Assembly: GCA_037127255.1 (NCBI GenBank)
Contig: JBANSL010000019.1
Location: forward strand, 18,871,001-18,935,000
Length of the DNA: 64,000 bases
Source: Persicaria tinctoria
Taxonomy: Eukaryota > Streptophyta > Magnoliopsida > Caryophyllales > Polygonaceae
Direction of reading: 5' to 3'
The position numbers and the translations under genes were made by a program. Shown here one piece after another: positions 43,547-54,318 of this stretch. The notes below the pieces were generated by a model. It was not told the origin of the DNA. It ran no database searches and worked only from the letters and a program-made list of their open reading frames with translations. The number at the start of each line of letters is the position of its first letter. The stretch's first letter is position 1.

Positions 43547-44049
43547 TTGGATTCTCGTTATCTTGAGGCCCCAAGGCCGTGTTGGGGCAGTGTGTGCTCA
43601 GACCAGTCCGTTGCAATTTTCCAGCTTTGCTCGCGGCTAATTATATGGTTCCAGCAGTCCTTGTTACGGTGGTTGGAATGAATGATGCACGAATTCGGAG
43701 TTTGTAGATCAGGTCTTGATTGACAAGTAGATTTATCCTGGATTTTGATCAATGTAGAACCAACATTCCCATTTTAAAATTTGGCAAAATTTCAAAGCTT
43801 TCCAACTATGCGAAGGTCAGTCCATTGGATTGGTTTGATTGGGTGTGGTGTGAGCATTGTCGCAAGTCTAATTAGCCCTTCAGGAGAAAGTGGCGTTCTC
43901 TCACCCCAGAACTCTGTTGCTATTCTTGCCAACCATACCTCTGAATCTAATTTTAGACGTAAGACCATTATTACTAAGGGGAATTTTTTTATATATATAA
44001 ATACTCAAGTGGAAATCATTTTCACTTAATCAAAAGATGGAAAAAATTG

Positions 44050-46636
44050 CAAAAATCCTGGCTGATAGAATGAAAACCGTTCTAGGAAAAATAATTCATC
44101 CATTATAAGGAGCTTTTATATCGGAGAGAGTGATCCAAGACAATATGTTCATTGCTCATGAAATATTCCACTCTTTTCGTAGTAGAAAAGAATGCAATGG
44201 ATGGATTGCAATCAAACTTGACATGAAAAAAGTCTATGATAAAGTGAACTGGGACTTCTTTTTTGCAATTATGTCAAAGTTCGGTTTCTGCCAAAAGTTT
44301 TGTGGTTGGATAAAGGAATGTATCCAAACTGTTTCTTTCTCCGTTCTAGTAAATGACGAACCAACTGAGACTTTCTGCCCTCACATGGGACTCAGACAAG
44401 GCGACCCGATATCTCCCTACCTTTTTATCTTAGGTGCTGAGATTCTTGCTAGAAAGCTCCAACGACAATGTGAACAATCATCGAACACCATAGGTTTCAA
44501 GATAACTATAAATGGACCTCGTGTTCCATTTTTATCCTTTGCAGATGAGATAATGATATTTTTCAAAGCGACCCCAGAAGCATGTAAAACAGTGAAAACT
44601 ATACTCGATGATTATTGTGCGATATCTGGCCAAAAAGTTAATTTCCAAAAATCATCATTCCAAGCGACGAAAAGGATTACAAACAACCAAAAACAACAAA
44701 TTCAATCCTGCTTACAAATAACGAGCCAAATTGCTTTAGAAAAATATCTTGGTTGTCCTATTATTAACAGCAGAGTGAACAAGAATACGTTTGAAGATGT
44801 TGTTGAAAAGTCAAAGAACCAATTAACGAAATGGAGAGCAAACGAACTAACTCAAAAAGGACGAGCGATTCTAGTCAAAACTAATTTAGCTGCCAAACCA
44901 AGTTATGTCATGCAGAACTTCACGCTCCCTGCAAGTATACATAATGACCTAGATAGACTTAACAGAAGTTTCTTATGGAACAAAGACCCACAATAAAAAC
45001 CACTTATCGGGTGGGATAAAGTATGCAGACCGAAGAATGAAGGTGGATTAGGAATTCAGAAGACAAAAGACATGAACAAAGCCTTGCAAATGAAACTACT
45101 ATGGAAAATAATTGCGGAACCGCAAAATGAATGGGTGAAAATAGTTAGAGAGAAATACTTGAAGGAAGAAAGCATATGGGACAATACAAGAAAAAAGAAC
45201 ACGTCATGGCAATGGGCGAAGTTGATGGAAACTAAAGAAGAATTATGCTCAGGTCTTATCTGGCAGTTGGGAAACGGGAAAACCATAAGGTTCTGGAAAG
45301 ACAACTGACTAAACTATGACATAAACCTACGGGAAAACAGTATCCGTGCCATAGACCATACTGAAGAACTAGAAACGATCGACCAATTCTTAAAACCAAA
45401 TAAAACTTGGAATGTGGACAAATTAAAAGACTTCCTCCCTGTGGACATCGTCGAAAGAATCCTGGAAGTTCATATTCCTACAAATGAAATCGATGATAGA
45501 CTATACTGGAAACCAAGCAGAAATGGATGGTTTTCAACCGCGAGTGCTCTAGACCATGTCACGAGAACTAGAAGAACCAACCCTGATCCACTCGGTTGGA
45601 TTTGGAAAATTGATTGTCCGCCAAAAATTAAAAAAATTATTTGGAAAAACCTACTAAATGGAACCCCGACGAAGGTGAGATTACAAAGTAAAGGAATTTA
45701 TGTCCCACTCGAGAGCCCTCTTTGTAACTACAATGGTGAAGATGCTACCCACATCTTTACCGAATGTCAAACGTCATTAGCCTTTATTGGAAGAATGGAT
45801 TGACAAATTGAGCAAATAATCCGGAACACGGACAAAGTAGACAAACCTTACAAGAATATAATCACGGACATTTTCACAAATATCTCGACATAACAGAAAT
45901 CGACCCTTGCCTTTTTCCTTTGGGGCATTTGGTCAATAAGAAACAGAATTCTATTCGACAATAATGACTTCAGGAGTCAAGAAGAATGGATAAAAAATAT
46001 AAAACAATACAGGATAAGTTGGAGAAAAGCACAATCATAAGAACAAGAAAATGACACACCCCCTACAAGAGTAAATACCCACCAAAACAAAACAAAAAAA
46101 CCAAAAACTGTAAAATGGAAAAAGTTCGTCGGCGACTTTGTCAAACTCAATTTTGACGGTGCTATGGTTAGTTCGGGCATTGCTGCCTCTGGATTTGTTA
46201 TTCGTGATAGCCAAGGGTCAGTTCTCTCTTGTGGTGCCCGAGGCCACGGTAGGTTGTCCGCAGTGCAAGCAGAGTGTCTCGGTCTTTTGTTTGGACTCCA
46301 GGAAGCTACGAAGAAGGGATTTTCTCGGCTCAAGGTGGAGGACGACCGCTTGACGCTGATCAACGCCATGAAGGGGATCTGACGGTGTCCTTGGGAGATT
46401 GAGATGATGGTATCGGATGCCCTCAGCTTCTGCCGCGCTTTCGAGAGGGTCTCCTTTTCGCACATCTTCCGCAAGGGGAACCAGGTTGCCGATAGACTGG
46501 CGCATATCGGTCTCTCTTCGTCATTCATCGCGGAGCGCGTTCCTGCCGAGATTGCTGACATTGTCCGTTTGGACGCTCCTGGGCGATGGGTCAACCGCGG
46601 TTGACCATCCCTAAATCTTCGCCTTGTATAAAAAAA
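44050..46636 (+). mobile_element. 5'-truncated L1-type LINE with 13-bp TSD
   Basis: Begins inside the RT domain (AKILADRMK) and ends in an A-run at 46630-46637. ATGGAAAAAATTG occurs just before (44037-44049) and just after (46637-46649). RT spans about 44050-44990. zf-RVT (CNYNGEDATHIFTEC) is at about 45720-45780 and RNase H (KLNFDGA, QAECLGLLFGL, KVEDD, GNQVADRLAH) at about 46110-46600. The RT catalytic motif reads FADE where FADD is expected. At least six in-frame stops occur, so it cannot move now. Confidence 0.88.
44130..44996 (+). pseudogene. LINE reverse transcriptase domain
   Basis: The longest open part of the LINE (288 codons). It shows KLDMKKVYDKV, GLRQGDPISPYLFIL, LSFADEIMIF, GQKVNFQKS and YLGCPI blocks, the standard non-LTR RT order. 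The second catalytic Asp is Glu, and a TAA replaces a likely Gln codon at the end. The methionine at 44130 is not a natural start, because RT homology begins upstream at about 44050. Confidence 0.85.
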
Positions 46637-46686
46637 ATGGAAAAAATTGGTTTTGGGATAGACGATTTTTTTCTTTTGTTGAGGTT

Positions 46687-47011
46687 GGGTTCACCCATTA
46701 TAATCCGGTTTTTTATTTTTTATTTTCAACTAGTTCGTGCCAAACCAATTAAGTCAATACCACAAATAAACATAAACCCCCTAAATCGTTCTATCCATGT
46801 GCTCAAGATCCCTCTCAAGCGACATCTCCCATCTACAATCATGACAACCTACATGAATCCTTTTTTGAACCCTCCTAGCCGAAGTCATTGTACAGAGAGA
46901 GCCTAGAAGGTGGGAGAACGATTTAGGGTGTTTAGTATTATTCTTGGTATGATTTTAATTGGTTTGACATAAAACTGGTTGGGAAAAAAGCGGATTATAA
47001 TGGGTGAACCC
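46687..47011. repeat. Foldback/MITE-like element with 21-bp perfect inverted ends
   Basis: The 21 bp at 46687-46707 (core TTCACCCATTATAATCC) are exactly inverted at 46991-47011, with partial continuation into T/A runs. Total length is about 325 bp, with no coding frame. No clear TSD was found, so the superfamily is unknown. Confidence 0.6.
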
Positions 47012-47164
47012 GACTTCGGCAAGGGAAAATGAGTCGTCTAATAACTTTTATATACTAGTTTGTCATTCTTACCTTTCAATATGTCTCAGAGACAGAGGCG
47101 ACCGCCCCTCCTTCGAAGACGGAGTTTCGTACTATTTTAAAAATAATAATAAAAAATGTAAAAA

Positions 47165-47371
47165 GGAACACATAGATTGTCTAGCTTAGTTGGTAAAAAG
47201 AGATAATAAAGTATAGGGGAAGCAAGAGGTCGTGAGTTCAAATCTCATTACTTACCTTCATGCGGCCGCCACTCCTCAGAGAATACCAATGCCTCTTGCT
47301 CTAGCGGTAAGGATGACGTAGTGCGACCGTAAATCGTACTTTGTGAAAATGGTGCTGAACCTCCTCAAAAA
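47165..47371 (+). repeat. tRNA-derived SINE candidate
   Basis: Box A-like TAGCTTAGTTGG at 47182-47193 and box B-like GAGTTCAAATCTC at 47234-47245 are about 50 nt apart, as in RNA polymerase III promoters. An A run at about 47364-47371 would be the 3' tail. The stem-loops of a functional tRNA are not preserved. TSDs were not resolved. Confidence 0.5.
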
Positions 47372-47887
47372 AAACCATGCAAGAGGTTTCTGGGGTATGG
47401 TGCCACGAAGTTTACCCTACCAAAGTTTATTGCCTTGCTCCCTACTATTGGATCGAGTCAGTCGACACAAGCCGATTTACACGATATGTGACTCTTGTCG
47501 GTTGTGTCATGTGCTTGGGGTTTACCACCTTCGGTGGTTCCTCGTCTTTAAAAAAAAAACTAGTTGTTTGGATGATGAGGAGTTGATGCGGATGAAATGA
47601 GATGAGAGACTTGTGGGTAGTACCCATAGGTCCCCGGTTCGAACCCCGTAATAGCCGCTCTTTATTTACCTATTCAAGGAGGAAATGAGATGAGAGAGGA
47701 TTGGGGTATATGTGTAATTAATTGCAATTCCAGGAGTAAATTTGTCATATTTTAAACAGCATTTTTACATACCTTCGCCAAATTTGCTCTTTCTGAATTC
47801 TGATAGGGTTCAAGGGTTTAGGGTTTATACTCAGATTGAGAGATTTGCAGATTGCGATTTGATTTCTTCCATTATCAAAGTAGCAAA

Positions 47888-50800
47888 ATGGGGCGATTGA
47901 CCTCCGAAGACGTTCTCAAGGACAACCAAACTCGTGATCCTGACTCTATAGTTTCACTCTCTCTCACCCACAAGGCTCTCTCTGATGTTTGTTCCTTTTA
48001 CCTTTCTCGCCACCAAGTGCAAACTCCCACTCCTGGAACCCTAATTTTCCTCTTCCCTCTTTTGTTGGCAGGTTTCATGTCTGAAAGATTTCAAGAATTT
48101 GGAAAGACTTGACCTCGGCTTCAACAGTCTGACTTCTCTCGAGGTGCTTTACGGACTCAAATATCTCATCCTTATTGATGCGATTTCGTAATTTTAGTAT
48201 CTTCGTTTTCTACCGAGTCATATTTGATTTGGTTTCGTGGATGCTTTCAGGATTTGGGAGAATGCGTGAATTTGAAGTGGTTATCAGTTGTTCAGAACAA
48301 GCTTCAGAGCTTGAAGGGGGTTGAAGGGCTCCATAAACTCACAGTAACCTGCATTTAATTCTTCCTTACTATAAAACTGCATTTGATTGATGTTCCCTGT
48401 CCAAACTTCTGTGTTTAAATATCCATGAGGGGACTCCATGTACCTCATCTGTTGATTGTTTGAAGGGTTACCTTGAAGATTACTTCATTGATTCAATAGA
48501 AAAGAAAAAGAGACTTGCTTTTCTCTTTCATTCCAGTGAGTTGAACTCGTGCTCTGATTGCGAGATTAAACATGATGAGTGAGCAGTTTTTAGATTTAAG
48601 GAAATGAAATGAAAATTTCATTCTCGGAAGGCCATGCCAAAATAATATTCTAGAATGATGATTCGTAGGTTGGTGTTTGATAGAGATGAAATTGGAATTC
48701 ACACACAAAACACTAGTACACTGTATATTGAACACAAAAAGGGTTTAGAACCCTAGAATAACACACGCACACTACTTAAGGAGCTAACTCCACTAGTTCC
48801 TACCAAGAGAGGCAACCTGTCTTGCTTAAGGCAAATGCCTTTTAAATGCGATCACTCTGTATGCCCAAATGTAGGGGCTATTCCCCTCATTTACACTACT
48901 TACTCTTAGGTACATGCTCAGTAAGTCATTCTAGAAACTCTCCATCCCGATCTTAACCGGCTATCTTTTCTGGCACCCACAACCTTAACAATATGCCTAA
49001 ACTTTCCCACATTACCCTTATACCATAGTAATCAATTTGATTATCTAACTGTGTTTGACGCAAGATATTATTTTGTTCCAATACTTCTGCATGCACACAA
49101 GCATACATGTGCTAAATTGCTGATGTGCAACCTTTGCATGTGCTGAGAGCCTGAGACTCAAATCCACAAACACCAACCTATCATATAGCTGTCAACTTAT
49201 GTTGAGTGGTTGGTGTTTCCACTCTGCAACCATATTAGGAGATTAAGTAAAGATGGTTGACCACCTTGATGAGTGGCGGTTTACTTGTATGATATCAAAT
49301 ACCAAGTTTTCACTCTTCCAATTGAACTACATGGACATTGTGAGTTTATGTGATGACAACTAAACTTTTCATTTTTTTTATGGATCTTTTTTTAAGTAGA
49401 TTTATATTGGAAAAAAAATCCATAGTTTGTTAAATATTGATTTGATTCCTTTGTGGACTCTTTCTTGGTGAGTTTTTTGTTGTTTACTATATTTAGTGAT
49501 ATACAACTATACAATGGGCATTCTTGTTGGATACAAAGAGGTAGTTAAATCTTCTTATATGTATTAACCTTGTGTGCATCTAGGCGGGTCATAGGCAGTG
49601 TGGGCCTAACTCTAGGTTTGGGGGGTGCACAGCGCCTAGGCAGGCTGATTTTTAGAACACTAACTTGCATATCTGGATGTAAACTCTTGGTTCCTCCAAA
49701 ACTAGTTCGGAACTTCATTTTGTTTATTGACGATGACATTTGGTTACCTTAATGCTGGAACTTTTGTAAAGAGTAGATCGTAGTCTGGACTGCTAAATAT
49801 TGTATCTTTGTTTAGAAGTATGATGCTAATAATGCTTTTCCCTTTCTTGTTAGGTGCTAAATGCAGGGAAAAATAAGATCAGATCATTGGATGAAGTACA
49901 GAAGTTGGTAAGCTTACGTGCACTAATTATGAATGGTTAGTTGAAGCTCCTTTCACCATTAAAAAGTTGGTTGACTGTAAATCCGTTGTTTAGTGCAGTC
50001 AATACTCTGTTTCTATTACAGTTTTACTAAATGGTGTGCTTTTTGTTTGATGCAGATAATGAAATTGTATCAATGTGCAAGCTCGATGAATTGAAGTATC
50101 TGAATACTATTGGTATGGTTTCAAATTGCAATAATATAATTTTCATCTCATTTCACAAAGAACTAATGATGTACTCGTCTCCCTGTACCTGTATTATTTT
50201 AAGCCTTTTACTATCTACAAATTTTTAATGTGTTGTTCATAAATTATGTGTGGTAAAAGGTTTTAGTAAAACTTCCAATGCTTTGTGAAGTATAATGTAA
50301 TATTTCAAGAAATGCATTAGTTCACCTACATTCTATTTAAATTTATTGAACTTTCACTTATCTTTGAATCCAAATCCTCTGTCCCCGTATCCCATCCCTT
50401 CTCTTATCCTCCCTCTCCCTCCCCCTCCCCCCCAACATTTCTTTTTCTCTTAATCTATTATTTTTGTTGTAATTTGTTTTTTGAAAATAGGGGCTTGCTA
50501 GGATTTGGTTTGCTGATCTTCAGATTTTGAAAATAACCACCTGTTTATAATTTGTCTTTGTTTTTTTTTCCTCCCCGTCTTATGTGCAGTTCTTTCTAGA
50601 AATCCACTTCGTAAAATGTCTTTGGACAAATTGAAGTTATTGTCAAAGGTGAGTAGATCTTAGTAGATCTTAAAAGCTCTGGTTCTATTTGAAACCTGTT
50701 TCCTGTAGCTCTCATTAAAAAAAATGGTATATTGATGCTTCATGCTTCATTTTCACGGCAGCTTTCTCTCTCAACCTGCCAACTAGAAGCTATTGACTTT

Positions 50801-51842
50801 TCGATCAAGGCTTGCGCTGAACTGAAAGAGCTTCGTTTAGCTCATAATGATATCAAGGTATTTGGTACTTTATTACTTGCTTAATGATCAAATGTTTGCT
50901 TCAAAGTTGATAGTTGCTTCCTTAAAATATATGTGCTCCTTATCTCTTAAAGACGCTTCCTGCTGAGCTTGCACACAGCAAGAAAATTCAGAATCTGGAT
51001 CTTGGAAATAATTTGATCTCAAGGTGGTCAGATTTGAAGGTACATAATGATCAGCCAGATTCTTGGTTTGTTCATTGCTTTTATTGGAGTTGAAAGTATA
51101 TTTTATTGGTTTTGCAGGTACTCTCATCTCTACAGCTTCTGAAAAACCTAAATCTTCAAGGCAATCCGATAGCTGAGAATGATAAATTAGTGAAGAAGGT
51201 CATTCCTTGATTTCTCTTCCATTTGATCATATTATATTATCCTTCACCTTGCCTTGACATGACTGGCTTGTGAAACCTCTATCGATGCAGATAAAGAAAT
51301 TAGTGCCAAGCATACTGATTTTCAATTCGAAACCAATCGAGAAACACACCAAGAATGATCAGGATGTAATTGTTGAGGATTCTTCCATTGGCAATGCCCA
51401 TGATCTTGAGAAAAGAAAAGACTTGAAAGAGTTCACATCAGGTGAGTTCGGAACAGCAGGTGATCATGAAGATGAAAAGAATGGCAAGAAGAAGAGAAAG
51501 AAAGAGAAAAAGAAGAGGGCGAAAGAAGATTTGGAGAAAGAGCCTTTGACCCAAGATTCCGACAACGCATTCAGTGGAAAGAAACCGAAGAGCAAGGCAG
51601 TTATAGAAATTATAGATGATCGAGACACTCCATTTATGGAGCTCCTTTCAGCTGATACAGCAGCTAATAATAATGAACACGATGAATCTTCTCCAGGGCT
51701 CAATTCTCTTAGCAGTCTTGTTATTGTGCCGGCAAAGAAGAAGATAAAGAGGAGCACAGCTGCAGGGTCATTGGATCTTCAGGCAGTGTCCGAAGCTACT
51801 GAAATTGGGTTGGGCGGACCATCTGCTTGGGATGGCGAGTAA
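47888..51842 (+). CDS. SDS22-like leucine-rich-repeat protein (425 aa)
   Basis: Ten coding exons: 47888-47986, 48072-48143, 48251-48343, 49854-49935, 50056-50112, 50590-50648, 50762-50857, 50953-51039, 51118-51198, 51291-51842. After a short N-terminus (MGRLTSEDVLKDN) come about eight LRRs of the SDS22 type (LxxLxLxxNxL; for example LERLDLGFNSL, LKELRLAHNDI, IQNLDLGNNLI, LKNLNLQGNPI). Exons largely follow repeat boundaries. Residues from about 243 are charged and low complexity, with KKRKKEKKKRAKED- and KKKIKR-type clusters that resemble nuclear localisation signals. SDS22-like LRRs are usually protein-binding scaffolds; the partner is unknown. A transmembrane or kinase domain is absent, so it is not a receptor. 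It lies 2.5 kb upstream of the CCCH gene on the same strand. Confidence 0.9.
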
Positions 51843-53864
51843 GGCATGGAGCTCCTCTATATTTTGAAGGTGATTTTTGAACCAATTTGCTATACGCACA
51901 GTTCGATTTTGTCAACCTTTACAGTGTTGTCACCAACTTTTGATGTCGGCAAAGCTCTTTTTGCCTGAAATTTTTTTACCAACATTGGTTTTCGTGTTGG
52001 CAAAATATGTGTCAATTTTGTCGACACAAGAAGTCGGTGTTGCGCAGATTTTTTTCAGGTAAAAAAGCTTTGTTAGCACCGAAAGTCGGTGACTTTGGCG
52101 AAAATTTGGTTGTGTCAATATGACCCTTTTTTAAAACTAATTCAAACATTTCATCAGTTGATTTTGCTTTCGGTTGTCGTCCTTTGTTTTTGGTATATTT
52201 ACAATAGTTCTGCCCCGATTTGATCAGATTCAGGCTATATATCCTCATCATCCGGGCTAGTCTTGAATTCGTCTGTGTCCCCCTTTCAACAGACACCCAA
52301 TATCCGATGGCTTGACCTGACACCTTATTGAACTGAACGTTTTGGGAAACGGCCGGTATAGGTAGGAGTGGTGACGTGGTCGAAGGCCTTTCAAAATGGA
52401 GTGATTGTGGAATTTTGATTTGTGGAGACTATATATACCGTAAATTATCGGTTAACAGTGTTAGATAAGTCTTAGATATATGTTGCTTTATAATCGACAT
52501 TATATAAACGTCCAATTTAACGTTTACAAAAATGTCTAATTTGATGATTACAACGTCCAATTTGATGTTACTCTAGAAAGTCTAATGGGCTTAGTTTGGG
52601 TCCGGGTAGGATATGGACATGTTTTAGGACGCTGCGGGCTGAGGCAACATTCAAATGAACATAATGTTTTAACATCTAAATCGACGTTATAATTCTTCTA
52701 GGAAAACAAAGTGGGCATTTTACAATGTTAGGATGCTACTGGTATTTGCAAAAAAAATAATTATAAAATAATAAAATAAAAAAACACAATGAAAAAATCA
52801 ACGATCTCCTTTATTGCTGAGCTCGTTCGATTCTAAGGAGATACTTCATAAAGTTCAAGCATTTTGGATGAGCGCATTTATGAAGCTCAACCAATTCCAA
52901 CGAGCTCCTTTGTGATGCTCTAGCTATTTTGCCAAGCTCATTTGTGATGCTCGGCTAACAATAGCGAGTACACCCCCAACAGATTATGAAATCAATATCA
53001 GAAAATTCGACATGATAGAGATTAAAGCGTCAATTTCTATTCAACTATAACACCCATAACAAACTTCTACCAACAGCAAACACAAAAATCAACCATAAAC
53101 ATCAACCCATTTCAATATCATTTTCAAAAATCATAAAACCCTTAATTTCAATCATATATACCTAAATCAAAACCAATCTAAATGTCAAAATTTTCCCTTT
53201 GATAGAGCGGATGAAAATTTGCACAAATCCACCAAAATCAAAATCAGTTGAAATCGCTTCAATTATCTTTGTGAACTAGAACTCAAAAGTGATGAACGAA
53301 AGAAGAGAGAACAATATGTATTGAATCCCCTTTAACCAAAGTCTCAGATAAATTCTACTCCATAATATTTTTTTAGAAATGGGAAGAACTTGTTGTATAA
53401 TTAATAGTCATTTTGATATCTTATCAATAACCCCTATCAAATTCTAAACAAATGAGTACTTATGACTGACCATTTCTTCTCTAATACTAAAATTTAATTT
53501 TGTACATATTGTTAAGAACGGTAGTGACACTAGTTTGAATTTGAAAATGCATTTAGCAGGCCGCATTACCGTTTCTTCGGTTGCACCCCTTCTTATCTCC
53601 TTTGACCGAACCAAAAAGGAAAAGTCTTTTCTTCTCATTATTTTCATTTTCATCTGTAATAAAATTTTAGTTTCTCACTCCAGATGTCATTCTCGTTTGC
53701 TGGGTCGTTGCCGCTCCAGAGGACTTTAAAAAGGGCCAGGAGCTCCGTTTTTTTCTGCAACTCGGTGGTGGGTTTTATTCCCCATTCAGATCGTTGAACT
53801 TTTGTCATATCCCCTAATTCCATTGGAGTTTGAATTACCCACTACAGAGCTGTTTCAATTCAAG
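51843..53864. other. Intergenic region between LRR and CCCH genes
   Basis: Begins with the LRR 3' UTR, then an imperfect long hairpin at 51928-52102. AT-rich sequence at 52440-53470 includes repeated CGTCCAATTTGATG phrases (52500-52570) and GAGCTC-containing phrases (52800-52980). No coding region was recognised. Sequence from about 53720 (TTTAAAAAGG) to 53864 is taken as the CCCH gene promoter end and 5' UTR exon. Confidence 0.4.
51928..52102. repeat. Imperfect long hairpin (foldback) downstream of the LRR gene
   Basis: Arms at about 51928-52004 and 52014-52102 pair imperfectly around a short loop. For example GTCACCAACTTTTG pairs with CCGAAAGTCGGTGAC, and AAAGCTCTTTTTGCCTG with CAGGTAAAAAAGCTTT. 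Non-coding, and compatible with a small MITE that could form one long stem if transcribed. Confidence 0.55.
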
Positions 53865-54279
53865 GTATCTCCTCCTCCCTCCTTTTTTTATGGCTTTGTT
53901 GAGGCACCCATTTTAAAAAACAACTGGCGAAAAATGGAGATTAAAAAAAGATGTGTGTTTTAAGCTTTGTCGAGTGTTTAATTTTAATGGGTTCTTGTTG
54001 AAACTTCAATCAGTTCTTAGTGGGTCTGGTTGAACCTGCTCTCTTATGCGATTATTGCATCAGCTGCTCCAAATTGAATCCTGATTTGGTGGATTCCACT
54101 GATTGATTTGTTCACCTGAAATTCAAATTATTCTAATAATTGATCATAATAATGCAAAATTGTTGTCTGCTGAACTGCTGGAGCGGTATTAATTAAATTT
54201 CAAGTCTTTGTCTTTATAATACGATGCAATCCCTGTGATCTCAATTCTCAAAACAAACCCTTTTCATGTCACCTTGTAG
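53865..54279 (+). other. Probable 5' UTR intron of the CCCH gene
   Basis: A donor CAAG/GTATCT at 53864/53865 and an acceptor TTGTAG/GTAGC at 54279/54280 frame a T-rich 415-bp segment just upstream of the start codon. Related plant CCCH genes often carry a leader intron. Transcript data would be needed to confirm it. Confidence 0.5.
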
Positions 54280-54318
54280 GTAGCAAGAGAGGGGAGAAAA
54301 AGGGAATTTTATTTTTTT

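Larger units (their letters stand above)
46650..47887. other. Intergenic repeat cluster before the LRR gene
   Basis: Holds a foldback element (46687-47011), a tRNA-derived SINE candidate (about 47165-47371) and a second tRNA-like box B (GGTTCGAACCCCG near 47636-47649). From about 47700 the sequence leads into the LRR gene 5' UTR; no clear TATA box was identified. Confidence 0.4.

Noticed and set aside
45977..46594. 205-codon minus-strand ORF
   Set aside because: Antisense shadow of the LINE RNase H domain on the plus strand.
47182..47245. Functional tRNA gene
   Set aside because: Box A and box B are present but the acceptor, anticodon and other stems do not fold; a SINE fits better.
49854..49916. 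Splice donor at GTAAGC after codon KL in LRR exon 4
   Set aside because: Reading through keeps the conserved LRR (VSLRALIMN) in frame to a later donor at 49936, so the earlier GT is probably not used.
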